From assembly GCF_037911585.1 (NCBI RefSeq), contig NZ_JBAJNS010000001.1:3528001-3592000 (forward strand): a DNA stretch of 64,000 bases. The letters are read 5' to 3'. Origin of the DNA: Streptomyces sp. GSL17-111. Lineage in GTDB: Bacteria > Actinomycetota > Actinomycetes > Streptomycetales > Streptomycetaceae. The translations under genes were made by a program, and so were the position numbers. Below are positions 54,042-63,033 of this stretch, in pieces. Positions within the stretch are counted from its first letter, which is position 1, and every line of letters starts with the position of its first letter. The notes beneath the pieces are model-generated. The model did not search any database and had not been told where the DNA came from. It saw only the letters and a list, made by a program, of their open reading frames with translations.

Positions 54042-55160
54042 TCAGTCGCTCAGCCGCTCGCCCGACGAGGTCGCGAAGACGTGCGACTCGCCCGCGCGCG
54101 GCATCACGTGGATCTCCGAGCCCTTCTCCGGCACCCCGCGGCCGTTCACCCGCACGACGAGGTCCTTCGTCTCGTCGCCGACGTGCGCCGTGCCGTAGAC
54201 GAACGCGTCCGCGCCCAGCTCCTCGACCACGTTCACCGTCACGGCGAGCCCGGCCGGCTCGTCCTTGGACAGCCCCTGGGCACCGCCGTCCACCAGGTCG
54301 AAGTGCTCGGGACGCACGCCCACGGTCACCGTCTTGTCGCCCTTCGAGGCGGCCCCGGCCACGGCCTCGCGCTCCACCGGCACCACGCTGTTGCCGAACA
54401 TCACCCCGCCGTCGGTGATCGGCACCTCCACCAGGTTCATCGCCGGGGAGCCGATGAAGCCCGCGACGAACAGGTTCGCCGGCTTGTCGTACATGTGCCG
54501 GGGCGAGTCCACCTGCTGGAGCAGGCCGTCCTTGAGCACGGCCACCCGGTCGCCCATCGTCATGGCCTCGACCTGGTCGTGCGTGACGTAGACGGTGGTG
54601 ATCCCCAGCCGCCGCTGGAGGCTCGCGATCTGCGTACGCGTCTGGACGCGGAGCTTGGCGTCGAGGTTCGACAGCGGCTCGTCCATGAGGAAGACCTGCG
54701 GCTCACGCACGATCGCGCGGCCCATCGCCACCCGCTGCCGCTGGCCGCCGGAGAGCGCCTTCGGCTTGCGCTCCAGGTAGTCGGTGAGGTCGAGGATCTT
54801 GGCCGCGTCCTCCACCTTCTGCCGGATCTCCGCCTTCGGCACCCCCGCGATCTTGAGGGCGAAGCCCATGTTCTGGGCGACGCTCATGTGCGGGTAGAGC
54901 GCGTAGTTCTGGAACACCATGGCGATGTCCCGGTCCTTCGGCGGCAGGTGGGTGACGTCCCGGTCACCGATGCGGATGGCGCCCGCGTTGACGTCCTCCA
55001 GCCCCGCGAGCATCCGCAGGGACGTGGACTTGCCGCAGCCCGAGGGGCCGACGAGGACGAGGAACTCGCCGTCCTCGATCTCGATGTCGAGCTGGTCGAC
55101 GGCGGGCTTCTCGCTGCCCGGGTAGATCCGGGAAGCCTTGTCGTACGTGACCGTAGCCAT
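54042..55160 (-). CDS. msiK: Multiple-sugar ABC transporter ATPase MsiK
   Basis: 372 aa, MalK/UgpC family. Walker A VGPSGCGKSTSLRMLAG, Q-loop VFQNYALYPHMSVAQNMGFA, signature LSGGQRQRVAMGRAI, Walker B VFLMDEPLSNLDAKLR, switch His VTHDQVEAMT, and a C-terminal TOBE/regulatory domain (about 240-372). No permeases are adjacent: in Streptomyces MsiK is the shared ATPase for cellobiose, chitobiose, maltose and other sugar importers encoded elsewhere. It stands alone, reading away from the tRNA gene. Confidence 0.96.
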   Translation of the reverse strand: MATVTYDKASRIYPGSEKPAVDQLDIEIEDGEFLVLVGPSGCGKSTSLRMLAGLEDVNAGAIRIGDRDVTHLPPKDRDIAMVFQNYALYPHMSVAQNMGFALKIAGVPKAEIRQKVEDAAKILDLTDYLERKPKALSGGQRQRVAMGRAIVREPQVFLMDEPLSNLDAKLRVQTRTQIASLQRRLGITTVYVTHDQVEAMTMGDRVAVLKDGLLQQVDSPRHMYDKPANLFVAGFIGSPAMNLVEVPITDGGVMFGNSVVPVEREAVAGAASKGDKTVTVGVRPEHFDLVDGGAQGLSKDEPAGLAVTVNVVEELGADAFVYGTAHVGDETKDLVVRVNGRGVPEKGSEIHVMPRAGESHVFATSSGERLSD

Positions 55161-55372
55161 GCTGTTGTAGCTCCTTCACCGGCAGGAACGTGCCGGACGA
55201 TCCGAGTAAAGGGAGGTGTCGTCCACGGGAGTGTGAACGTTCCCGCGACGTTAACCCGCCCGCGTTCGATTTGTCAGCACCCTGAGAGCGGCGCAACCGA
55301 CTCTTGACCCACCCCGTCGCGGCCCCGTCGCGCGGGCCCCGGACCGAGGGGAAGCGTGCCGGCCCGGGTGTG

Positions 55373-55378
55373 TAGAGT
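55373..55378 (+). promoter_or_regulatory. Probable -10 of the tRNA-Thr promoter
   Basis: TAGAGT, 15 nt before the mature tRNA 5' end. Confidence 0.4.
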
Positions 55379-55393
55379 GGTCGCGATTTGTCT

Positions 55394-55468
55394 GCCGCCT
55401 TAGCTCAGCCTGGCTAGAGTCCCGGCCTTGTAATCCGGTGGTCGTCGGTTCGAATCCGACAGGCGGCT
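55394..55468 (+). tRNA. tRNA-Thr (anticodon TGT)
   Basis: Cloverleaf visible: acceptor GCCGCCT/AGGCGGC with discriminator T, D arm GCTC/GAGT, anticodon loop CTTGTAA, T arm GTCGG-TTCGAAT-CCGAC. CCA is not encoded. The anticodon stem has one mismatch next to the loop (C-T). A hairpin terminator follows. Confidence 0.93.
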
Positions 55469-55476
55469 CTCCTCAC

Positions 55477-55505
55477 ACCGGGGAGGAGCATCGCTCCTCC
55501 CCGGT
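55477..55505 (+). terminator. tRNA terminator
   Basis: ACCGGGGAGGAGC (55477-55489) and its exact complement (55493-55505) around a 3-nt loop, 8 nt after the tRNA. Confidence 0.85.
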
Positions 55506-55684
55506 GGCACATCTCCCATGACCCCGCGCGGTGCGCTGTCGTCCTCCCTCATGCTCTTCGCCGGTGCTTCCCGGCGCGCCCTTCCTGCGCCACGGTGGGT
55601 TCCTACGCTTCCCGACGGTGATCGGCCTGAGCGGGCCCGACGATTCGTCGGCGATGATCCGCAAGGTGATGGAGGACGACTACC

Positions 55685-55897
55685 ATGCGCAATCCGCGAG
55701 TTGCCCTGAGCGCGGTCCAGTGGCGCAAGAGCACCTACAGCAACGAGTCGGGCGGCGACTGCCTGGAGGTAGCCGACGGTGTCGCCGGAGTGGCGCCGGT
55801 GCGGGACAGCAAGCGCCGTGAGGGGCCGGTGCTGGTGTTTCCGGCGGCGGCGTGGGACGCGTTCGTCGGGGTGATCGGGGACGTCTCCGCGCCGTAG
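55685..55897 (+). CDS. DUF397 protein
   Basis: 70 aa, ATG 55685 after GGAGGA. The family pattern is complete: WRKSTYSNESGGDCLEVADG, VRDSK, GPVLVFPAAAWDAFV. These small proteins usually follow an XRE regulator with a DUF5753 domain and form a bald-like regulator/antagonist pair in streptomycetes. No such regulator precedes this one; a tRNA gene does. Confidence 0.9.
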   Translation: MRNPRVALSAVQWRKSTYSNESGGDCLEVADGVAGVAPVRDSKRREGPVLVFPAAAWDAFVGVIGDVSAP

Positions 55898-55963
55898 TGG
55901 TGTCGTCACCCGGGTGGGGGCGGCGAGGGCGCGCGTGCCGGGTGGGGGCGGCACGGTGAGGGG

Positions 55964-57358
55964 GTGGACGGGAAGCGGAGTGTGCGGGCCGTGGCGGCCT
56001 GCGTGGTGCTGGCCCTCGTGGGGTGCGCGGGGTGCGTCGGTGGTGGGCCCCGGCTGGAGGGGGTCGTCGTGGCGTCGCCGTCCGCCCGGGGGCCGCTGGA
56101 CCGGCCGGCGGCCGAGGTGCAGGCGGCCGTCGCACGGGTGTGGCCCCGGACGGCGGCGCTCTGGCCGGGTGTGGACCTCTCCGGGCACCACGTACTGCTG
56201 ACGGACGGCGAGCGCGGGTGGCTGGTGGACGCGGTCGGCATGAGCCGGGTCGGGGCGGCGGACCTGGAGCGCGCGGGGGTGGACGTTCCGGCGCCCGGTG
56301 GCGCGGAGCGGACGACGTGGCGGGGTGAGCGGACGGTGGTGGTCCGGCCGCCTGCCGGGGCACGGGCGCAGGACGACCCCGTGGCGGCGGGGCTGGAGTT
56401 GTTCGCACTGGCCACGCGGGCGGCGTTCGTGCCGCCCGGGCAGGACGCGTCGGCGGCGGCGGGCGGGGAGCGGTTGCAGACGTATCCGCTGGAGGCGGAG
56501 CCGCGGATGGTGCGGGCGATGATCCACGACAGCCTGCTGGCCGCCTACCAGCGGCCGGGGGAGCGGGCCGAGCGGCTGGCCGCGGCGGCGTACTGGAACG
56601 AGCAGTGGGTGCGCCGCTTCCCGGCCGAGGCGAAGGGGTCGGCGGAGGCGGACCTGCGGGTGGGTGCGGCGGCGTACTTCGCGCGGTACGCGGTGGCGAT
56701 GGCGGCGGCGGACGATCCGGCGGAGCACCTGATGACCACGTTGCGGCCGCTGGCCGGGGAGCCCGCCGAAGATCCTGCCGGGGAGGCGGGGGCGATCGGC
56801 ACGGTGGCGCTGCTCAACGCCGACGTGCTCGGGCTGGGCGTCAAGGAGCGGCTGCTGCGCGAGGGCGTGCCGCCGGTGGACGCGGTGCTGACGGAACTGA
56901 CGGACGTGGAGCCGGTGCGGCAGACGGTGCCGGAGGCGGTGCGGGAGGCCGTCGAGCGGTCGACGGCCGAGCGGAACGAGCGGCTGGGACGGGCGATCGG
57001 TCCGTTCACGCGCGCGATGGAGGACGACGGCCGTCCGCTGTTGATGCTGCCCGCCGGATCCGGCCGGGTGGTGGGGGAGGGGCTGTTCACGACGGAGGAG
57101 CTGCCGGTCGACGCGGTGGTGCCGGGCGGTCGGGGCCGGTTCGTCCTGGAGTCGGGGACGCTGACGCTGGACGGCGTGACGGTGGCCCGGATGCCGGGGC
57201 CGGACGGCGGAGCGTACGTCGCGGTGCCGCTGGACCAGGACGGCGAGGGCGTGTCGCTGGCGGGCGACCGGCTGACGCTGGCCGGGGGCGGTCTGCGCGG
57301 CGCGGTCGACGTCCGGGTGGCGGAGGACGGCGGCCGGACGGTGCTGCACGCCCGGTGA
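55964..57358 (+). CDS. Large lipoprotein of unknown function
   Basis: 464 aa from GTG 55964. Signal peptide with a lipobox around LVGC/CAGC (Cys about 21). The mature protein is mainly helical (AMIHDSLLAAYQRPGERAER, LAAAAYWNEQWVRRFPAE) with a short beta-rich C-terminal part. I do not recognise a domain; the EQWVRRFP area is followed by no HExxH motif, so it is not an evident metallopeptidase. It precedes a cell-wall amidase, which suggests an envelope role. Confidence 0.72.
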   Translation: MDGKRSVRAVAACVVLALVGCAGCVGGGPRLEGVVVASPSARGPLDRPAAEVQAAVARVWPRTAALWPGVDLSGHHVLLTDGERGWLVDAVGMSRVGAADLERAGVDVPAPGGAERTTWRGERTVVVRPPAGARAQDDPVAAGLELFALATRAAFVPPGQDASAAAGGERLQTYPLEAEPRMVRAMIHDSLLAAYQRPGERAERLAAAAYWNEQWVRRFPAEAKGSAEADLRVGAAAYFARYAVAMAAADDPAEHLMTTLRPLAGEPAEDPAGEAGAIGTVALLNADVLGLGVKERLLREGVPPVDAVLTELTDVEPVRQTVPEAVREAVERSTAERNERLGRAIGPFTRAMEDDGRPLLMLPAGSGRVVGEGLFTTEELPVDAVVPGGRGRFVLESGTLTLDGVTVARMPGPDGGAYVAVPLDQDGEGVSLAGDRLTLAGGGLRGAVDVRVAEDGGRTVLHAR

Positions 57359-57454
57359 CGCGCCGGTCCCGGGAGGGGCGTCCGCCGTCGCCGTGTCACC
57401 CGAACGGGTGTCCCCGGCTGGGGGGACGGGGGCCGCCGGGCGACCGTGGGCGGC

Positions 57455-58213
57455 ATGAGGCCGAGCAGGCTCGCGCGGGCGGCGGCGGTGCTGCCGCTGG
57501 CGCTGGTGTTCACCTGGAGCGCCCCGCAGTGGCGGGAGGAGGCTCCGGAGCGGGACGCGCGTGCGCCCGTGACGGGCCCGGCGGCCCCGAAGCCGCCCGT
57601 GGTGGGGCGGGAGGTGTGGCACGCGGACGAGGCGGCGGTGCGGGAGGAGCCGGCGTACACCCGTCCGGCGGAGGCGGTGTTCGTGCACCACACCAACCAT
57701 CCGAACGGGTACGACTGCGAGCGGGACGTTCCGGGACTGCTGCGGGAGATGCAGCGGCAGCACATCGAGGGGCGCGGGTGGGACGACCTCGGCTACAACT
57801 TCGTCGTCGACCGGTGCGGCACCGTCTACGAGGGCCGGGCCGACAGTGAGCGGCGGACGGTGCTGGGCGCGCACACCAAGGGCTTCAACACCCGGAGCCT
57901 GGGGATAGCGGCGCTCGGCCGGTTCGGGGAGGGCGAGGAGGTGCCGCGTCCGATGCTGGAGGCGATCGCGGCGGTGGCGGCGTGGAAGCTGGGCCGGGAG
58001 GTGGACCCGAGGGGGCGGGTGCGGATGGAGTCGACGAACGACGCCAGCCGCTACCCGGAGGGCACGGACGTCACCCTGGACGTGATCGCGGGGCACCGGG
58101 ACGGCTACGACACGGACTGCCCGGGGCAGGCGCTCTACGACGCGTTGCCCGAGCTGCGCGCCCTGGTGGCGCGGCTGCGCGACGACCACGCGGCGCAGGC
58201 GCAGGGGGAGTGA
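57455..58213 (+). CDS. Secreted N-acetylmuramoyl-L-alanine amidase (PGRP type)
   Basis: 252 aa from ATG 57455 (GTG 57446 is possible). N-terminal signal anchor (RAAAVLPLALVFTWSAP). Amidase_2/PGRP domain about 70-250: FVHHTNHPNGYDC carries the first zinc His, GWDDLGYNFVVDRCGTVYEG is diagnostic of PGRPs, and VIAGHRDGYDTDCPGQALY supplies the second His and zinc Cys. It cleaves the peptide stem from peptidoglycan. Confidence 0.92.
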   Translation: MRPSRLARAAAVLPLALVFTWSAPQWREEAPERDARAPVTGPAAPKPPVVGREVWHADEAAVREEPAYTRPAEAVFVHHTNHPNGYDCERDVPGLLREMQRQHIEGRGWDDLGYNFVVDRCGTVYEGRADSERRTVLGAHTKGFNTRSLGIAALGRFGEGEEVPRPMLEAIAAVAAWKLGREVDPRGRVRMESTNDASRYPEGTDVTLDVIAGHRDGYDTDCPGQALYDALPELRALVARLRDDHAAQAQGE

Positions 58214-58266
58214 CGGCCGGGGTCGTCGGCGGACGGGATGTCGGTGCGGCGCGGCAGGGTGGGGGC

Positions 58267-58929
58267 ATGACGTCGCGTACCGGTCCGAAGCCGCCCCGCC
58301 CGCCCGCCGTCTCCCTGCCCGAGCTGCGTCCGCACGACGGACCGCTGGAGCCGGAGGGGGACTACGACGGGGAGGTCTTCACCTCCCTCGACCTCACCGG
58401 TGCCGACGCCCCGGGCGCGCGGTTCCTGGACTGCGCGCTGCGCGACGTCACGCTGGACGAGGCGGGGCTGCGCGGGGCGCGGCTGACGGACTGTGTGCTC
58501 GACGGCGTCCGGGGCGTGGGCACCGACCTGGCGGACGCGCGGGTGCGGGACGTGGAGTGGGCCGACCCCCGGCTGGGCGGCGTGCTGTTGCACGGCGCTG
58601 ACCTGTCACGGGTGCGGGTGCGCGGCGGCAAGCTCGACTACGTCAACCTGCGCTCGGCCACGCTGACCGACGTCACCTTCGAGGGGTGCGTGCTCGTGGA
58701 GCCGGATCTGGCGGGGGCGACGCTGACGCGGGTGGCGTTCCGGGACTGCGTCCTGCGCGACGCGGACCTGCGGGGTGCGGTGCTCGCCGACGTGGACCTG
58801 CGCGAGCTGGCGGAGCTGTCGCTGGTGCGCGGGGTGGAGCGGCTGGCGGGGGCGACGATCACGCCGACGCAGCTGCTCGATCTCGCCCCCGCGTTCGCCG
58901 GACACCTCGGCGTCCGGGTCGAGCCGTGA
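58267..58929 (+). CDS. Pentapeptide-repeat protein
   Basis: 220 aa. Twenty-odd A(D/N)LxX-type repeats between residues 40 and 185 (LTGADAPGARFLDCALRDVT, ADLRGAVLADVDLREL) build a right-handed quadrilateral beta-helix. Members include DNA-mimic proteins that protect gyrase, but the role here is open. It is 53 nt after the amidase gene on the same strand. Confidence 0.9.
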   Translation: MTSRTGPKPPRPPAVSLPELRPHDGPLEPEGDYDGEVFTSLDLTGADAPGARFLDCALRDVTLDEAGLRGARLTDCVLDGVRGVGTDLADARVRDVEWADPRLGGVLLHGADLSRVRVRGGKLDYVNLRSATLTDVTFEGCVLVEPDLAGATLTRVAFRDCVLRDADLRGAVLADVDLRELAELSLVRGVERLAGATITPTQLLDLAPAFAGHLGVRVEP

Positions 58930-58952
58930 CGCACCGGCGGGTCGGGCGCGAC

Positions 58953-59447
58953 TCACACGCGGGGGAAGCGGGCCTGGAGGTCCCAGACGACGGGGTTGTC
59001 GCCGAGCTCGCCGTGCAGGTCGACGAGGTCGGCCACGAGGTCGTGGAGGAAGTCGCGGGCCTCACGGCGCAGCTCGCGGTGGGAGAAGCTCAGCGGCGCC
59101 TCGTCCGGCGCCCAGTCGGCGGTGATCTCCACCCAGCCGAAACGCCGCGTGAAGCGCAGCCGGTCGGCGGACTCGGTGAAGTCCAGCTCGGCGCGCTGGG
59201 GCCGGGACGCCCGGCTGCCGAGGGGGTCGCGGTCGAGCCGCTCCACGATGTCGCACAGGGCCCAGGCGAAGTCGAGCACCGGCACCCAGCCCCAGGCGGT
59301 GGCCAGCTCCCGGTCGGCGTCCACGTCGGCGAGGTAGACGTCGCCGCAGAACAGGTCGTGCCGCAGCGTCCGGACGTCCGCCTGCCCGTACCGCGTCTGC
59401 GGCGGGTCGGGGAAGCGTCGGGAGAGCGAGTAGCCCAGGTCGATCAC
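58953..59447 (-). CDS. Hypothetical protein
   Basis: 164 aa from GTG 59447; GTG 59489 would add 14 residues of unconvincing sequence. Conserved-looking text: VIDLGYSLSRRFPDPPQTRY, FCGDVYLADVDADRELATAW, FAWALCDIVERLDRD, FTRRFGWVEITADWAPDEAP. It resembles a family of single-domain actinobacterial proteins that may serve as immunity or housekeeping proteins; function unknown. Converges on the pentapeptide gene. Confidence 0.7.
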   Translation of the reverse strand: MIDLGYSLSRRFPDPPQTRYGQADVRTLRHDLFCGDVYLADVDADRELATAWGWVPVLDFAWALCDIVERLDRDPLGSRASRPQRAELDFTESADRLRFTRRFGWVEITADWAPDEAPLSFSHRELRREARDFLHDLVADLVDLHGELGDNPVVWDLQARFPRV

Positions 59448-59620
59448 CCGCCCATGCTCGCACGCCCCGCCCGCGCGCCCGTCGCTCACCGGTTCGAGTG
59501 CGGCGCCGCCGCGTTCCGCTGACGCGGCGTCATCCCGCCGGGCCGGACGCGTCCCCCTGGCCCCGGGCGTCGCGGGACCGCCCGGTAGGTTCGCCGGGAG
59601 CCGACCACGGAGGGGACGCG

Positions 59621-60448
59621 ATGACGGGGAACACGTACACGTTCGGGGCCGAGTGGGACGAGGAGCGGGAGCGGCTGGGACGCCTCGCGCAGTTCTGGGC
59701 GGCGGCCACCGAGCGCGCGGTGCGCGCGGTGGGGGTGCGGCCGGGGGCGTCGTGTCTGGACGTGGGGGCGGGCGGTGGCGAGGTCAGCGGGTTGCTGGCC
59801 GGGCTGGTCGGGGAGCGCGGGCGGGTCGTGGCCCTGGACCGGGACGTCCGGCATCTGCGCGCGGCGGACCTGCCCGCCCACGTCGAGGTCCGGGAGCACG
59901 ACATCGTGGCGGACGGGCCGCCGGTGGGGGAGCGGTTCGACCTGGTGCACGCGCGGATGGTGCTCTCGCACCTGCCGGAGCGGGCGGAGGTGCTCGACGG
60001 GCTGGTGGAGCTGTGCGCGCCGGGCGGGTGCGTGCTGCTGTCGGAGTTCGACGTCGACCGCCCCGCGCCGCCGACCGCGCCGCGCACCTCTGCTGAAAGG
60101 TTTCAGCTGGTGCACGACGCGGTGGTGGCGGTGCTCGGCGGCCACGGCTGCGACGGGCGCTTCGGGCACTGGATGCCGTCCGCGCTCGCCGCCCGGGGGC
60201 TGACGGACGTGGACGCCGTCGTGGACGGCGGCGCGATCCGGGGCGGAACGCCCGCCGCGGAGTTCTACCGGCTCACCTTCCGCCGGTTGCGGGAGCCGAT
60301 CCTGGCGCAGGGCCTCGCTCCGGCCGAGGTGGTGGAGCAGGTGCTGGCGGAGCTGGCCGACCCCGGCTTCGTCACCCTCTCCGTGCCGCTGGTGTCGGCG
60401 TGGGGTCGGCGGCCCGCTCCCGGGCCAGCCGGGCGTTCTGCCGGGTGA
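59621..60448 (+). CDS. Class I SAM-dependent methyltransferase
   Basis: 275 aa from ATG 59621 behind GGAGGGG. YTFGAEWDEERERLGRLAQF, motif I CLDVGAGGGEVSGLLAG, VVALDRDVRHL, FDLVHARMVLSHLPERAEVL and GGCVLLSEFDVDRP match UbiE/small-molecule methyltransferases. Its last 77 bp overlap the convergent PrnB-like gene. Substrate unknown. Confidence 0.88.
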   Translation: MTGNTYTFGAEWDEERERLGRLAQFWAAATERAVRAVGVRPGASCLDVGAGGGEVSGLLAGLVGERGRVVALDRDVRHLRAADLPAHVEVREHDIVADGPPVGERFDLVHARMVLSHLPERAEVLDGLVELCAPGGCVLLSEFDVDRPAPPTAPRTSAERFQLVHDAVVAVLGGHGCDGRFGHWMPSALAARGLTDVDAVVDGGAIRGGTPAAEFYRLTFRRLREPILAQGLAPAEVVEQVLAELADPGFVTLSVPLVSAWGRRPAPGPAGRSAG

Positions 60449-61472
60449 GCAGCAGCACCTCCTGGAGCAGGTCGACGCTGCCGCCCCCGCTGCCCACGGG
60501 GTACAGGCGCAGGTCCTCCCCGTAGGCCGCGCGGGCGATGCGCAGGTGCCGGCCGCGGAAGGTCGTGACGGTCCGCAGGAGGTCGACGAGCGCCGCCGCA
60601 CCGGCCCGCACGGCGTCCTTGCGCGGGCCGTCGGCGGCCGTCAGCAGCCGGCCCACCGCCGAGGGCGCGCCGTGCCAGCCGGCGTGGAGCGCGCGCCAGC
60701 GCGGGAGCCCGTAGGGCACCGAGTCCAGCACGAACTGCTCGTACTCGTCGACGCCCGCGTCGGACAGCCACACCACCTCGTCGACGAGCCACAGCGGCAC
60801 CTGCGCCGCCGCCGGCCCGAGGTAGGGGAGGCCGTCGACGCTGAACTCCTCGAAGTAGGGGCGCATGGTGCGGGCGAAGAACTCCGGGCTGACGTCCGCG
60901 GCCACCTGGTCGATGACGTCGACCATCACCGTGGTGTGCGCGCCGATCCCGTGGACGAGCGGGGCGAAGGCGGGCTCCCACGGCTCCGTGCGGCTCAGCT
61001 CCTCGCCCAGCTCCAGCGCGGCGTGCAGCCTCGGGAAGGCCTGCCGCACGGCGTCCTGGAGCACGTGCTCGGGGGCCTCACCGGTGTAGGTGCGCCGCCG
61101 CTCGCCAGTCGGGTTCCACACGCAGTAGTGCAGCACCGTGTCGCGCGGCACCATGTCGGTGCGCCGGCCCAGCTCCCGCAGGACGGGCATCAGCTCCGGG
61201 ACGACGCGGCCCGGCTGGACGCCGTGGCGCTTGACGGACCCGGCGACGATTCCCAGGTCCCGCATCGCGGCGAGGCACTCGTCGCGGGTGAACCCTCCGA
61301 GGCGGGCGGCGTCGGGCAGCAGCCCGCGCAGCGCCCCGGTGAGCGCGAACAGGTCGGCCCGCGCGTTCATGTCCGGCAGCCGGGCACAGACCGGGTCGGC
61401 CCGCAGCGGATCGGCCGCCCGGACGGCGCGTATCTGCTCGGCGGAACCGTACGCGTCACTCGGCGTCCGCAC
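60372..61472 (-). CDS. PrnB-like protein of the indoleamine/tryptophan dioxygenase superfamily
   Basis: 366 aa from GTG 61472, placed by GGGGAGG 5 nt upstream; GTG 61478 is also open. The C-terminal pattern FRGRHLRIARAAYGEDLRLY-PVGSGGGSVDLL matches the heme-binding end of this superfamily: the proximal His (about 309) in an FR-x3-H context, followed by a GSGG loop equivalent to GTGG of IDO/TDO. Other family text: VLHYCVWNPTGERRRTYTG. PrnB itself rearranges 7-chlorotryptophan in pyrrolnitrin synthesis. Coupled by overlap to a methyltransferase; no halogenase is nearby, so the substrate differs or is unknown. Confidence 0.8.
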   Translation of the reverse strand: MRTPSDAYGSAEQIRAVRAADPLRADPVCARLPDMNARADLFALTGALRGLLPDAARLGGFTRDECLAAMRDLGIVAGSVKRHGVQPGRVVPELMPVLRELGRRTDMVPRDTVLHYCVWNPTGERRRTYTGEAPEHVLQDAVRQAFPRLHAALELGEELSRTEPWEPAFAPLVHGIGAHTTVMVDVIDQVAADVSPEFFARTMRPYFEEFSVDGLPYLGPAAAQVPLWLVDEVVWLSDAGVDEYEQFVLDSVPYGLPRWRALHAGWHGAPSAVGRLLTAADGPRKDAVRAGAAALVDLLRTVTTFRGRHLRIARAAYGEDLRLYPVGSGGGSVDLLQEVLLLTRQNARLARERAADPTPTPAARRG

Positions 61473-62181
61473 GGTCACCTCCCCGCCGCACGCGGGCGTA
61501 GCGCATCGGCACGGTCAACGCGCCCGCGTCGCCCGACTCGACGCTGCTGCCGAGGAAGCCGCCGGTCTCCACCAGCTCCAGTCCGGCGCCGGTGAGCACC
61601 TTCTCCAGCTCGCCCGGTGCCATCCGGGCCGGGACGAGCCCGGCCGCGAGGATGTCGTCCAGCTTCGAGGGGCCCTCGCCCGTCCGGGGCCAGGCCGCGA
61701 ACAGCTCGGACGCCTCCGGCGCCAGCTCGATCACGTAGCCGTGCCCCCGCTCGCCCAGCAGCGCCGCGAGTGAGTCGGCGGCGGACTGCCGCAGCCCGTC
61801 CGGCAGCTGGTGCAGGACGGTGCGGACGTAGACGTTCTGGTCCCCGAACTCCGCGTGCAGCCGGGCCGCCGCGCCCCGGTCGCACAGGTCCAGCTCCCGG
61901 TAGGCCACGTTGGGGTGCGGGTGGAGCCGGCGTGCGGCCTCCAGCGCGGAGGCCGAGACGTCGTAGCCGAGCACCCGCTCGAAGTGCGCGGCCAGTGCCC
62001 CGGTCTGACGCCCGTTGCCGCACCCGACGTCCGCCACCGGCAGGCCGGGCGTGAACCAGTCACGCAGGACGGGCAGCTGCCGTTCCACGGCCTCGGCCGG
62101 ATCGACGTCCCACAGCGTCGCGCCGTCCTCCACCGGCCGTTCCCGCCAGAAGGCTTCCCATGTGCTCGCGTTCCCCTGCAC
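61456..62181 (-). CDS. SAM-dependent methyltransferase coupled to the PrnB-like gene
   Basis: 241 aa, GTG 62181 after AAGGAG. TWEAFWRERPVEDGATLWDV, motif I PVADVGCGNGRQTGALAAHF, VLGYDVSASALEAAR and VRTVLHQLPDG are typical of small-molecule methyltransferases. Overlaps the PrnB-like start by about 17 nt, so the two enzymes are likely made in equal amounts and act in one pathway. Confidence 0.87.
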   Translation of the reverse strand: MQGNASTWEAFWRERPVEDGATLWDVDPAEAVERQLPVLRDWFTPGLPVADVGCGNGRQTGALAAHFERVLGYDVSASALEAARRLHPHPNVAYRELDLCDRGAAARLHAEFGDQNVYVRTVLHQLPDGLRQSAADSLAALLGERGHGYVIELAPEASELFAAWPRTGEGPSKLDDILAAGLVPARMAPGELEKVLTGAGLELVETGGFLGSSVESGDAGALTVPMRYARVRRGGDRADAE

Positions 62182-62281
62182 GTCACATCTCCTTGACTGT
62201 TCGGACCCGGCAGAACTTTTCCGGGCTCAGCGGTACTCAGCCGGACTCAGCGGTACATGGCAGGACACGCCGGAACATGAC

Positions 62282-62314
62282 AGAAGGGGCCAGACCGCCG
62301 GTCTGGCCCCTTCT
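62282..62314 (-). terminator. terD terminator
   Basis: AGAAGGGGCCAGACC (62282-62296) and its complement (62300-62314), 3-nt loop, 10 nt past the terD stop. Confidence 0.8.
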
Positions 62315-62324
62315 TCCCGCCGCG

Positions 62325-62900
62325 TCAGACGTTGACGCCGAAGTCCTGGGCGATCCCCGTCAGACCCGAGGCGTAGCCCTGGCCGACGGCGCGGAACTTC
62401 CACTCCGCGCCGTTGCGGTAGATCTCGCCGAAGACCATAGCGGTCTCCGTCGCCGCGTCCTCGCTGAGGTCGTAGCGGGCGATCTCCTTCTGGTCCGCCT
62501 GGTTGATGATGCGGATGAAGGCGTTCCGCACCTGGCCGAAGTTCTGGCTCCGCGACTCGGCGTCGTAGATCGAGACCGGGAAGACGATCTTGTCGATCTC
62601 GGTGGGCAGCGTCTGGAGGTTGATGTTGATCTGCTCGTCGTCGCCGCTGCCCTCGCCGGTGCGGTTGTCACCGGTGTGCACGATCGCCTGCTCGGGCGAG
62701 GCCGTGTTGTTGAAGAAGACGAAGTGCCCGTCCGAGTGGACCTTCCCCTCGGCGTTCACCGCGATGGCGCTCGCGTCCAGGTCGAAGTCGGTGCCGGTGG
62801 TGGTGCGGACGTCCCAGCCGAGGCCGACCGTCACCGCGGTGAGACCCGGGGCCTCCTTGGAGAGCGACACGTTGCCGCCCTTGGAAAGGCTCACAGCCAT
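62325..62900 (-). CDS. terD: TerD-family calcium-binding stress protein
   Basis: 191 aa from ATG 62900 behind AAAGGGA; the upstream frame is spurious. Typical text: [40 protein letters not shown] (calcium ligands), [20 protein letters not shown], and [20 protein letters not shown]. Streptomyces carries several TerD paralogues involved in calcium homeostasis, stress and development; tellurite resistance is only one phenotype. Confidence 0.95.
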   Translation of the reverse strand: MAVSLSKGGNVSLSKEAPGLTAVTVGLGWDVRTTTGTDFDLDASAIAVNAEGKVHSDGHFVFFNNTASPEQAIVHTGDNRTGEGSGDDEQININLQTLPTEIDKIVFPVSIYDAESRSQNFGQVRNAFIRIINQADQKEIARYDLSEDAATETAMVFGEIYRNGAEWKFRAVGQGYASGLTGIAQDFGVNV

Positions 62901-63033
62901 GGGATCAGTCCCTTTCGTTAGCGATTCTCGTCTACGTCGACGACGGTACCTGCACTTCCCCAACGTCAGGCGGGTATGCGCAGGTTCCTGGTCCGGTGAA
63001 AAGACCGTGCATCCGATCGGCGGAGGGGGAATC

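Noticed and set aside
54042..55160. msiK as part of a local sugar transporter operon
   Set aside because: No permease or binding-protein gene adjoins it; MsiK works in trans.
55473..55680. Remnant XRE regulator before the DUF397 gene
   Set aside because: None of the three plus frames shows HTH or DUF5753 motifs; the first part is the tRNA terminator.
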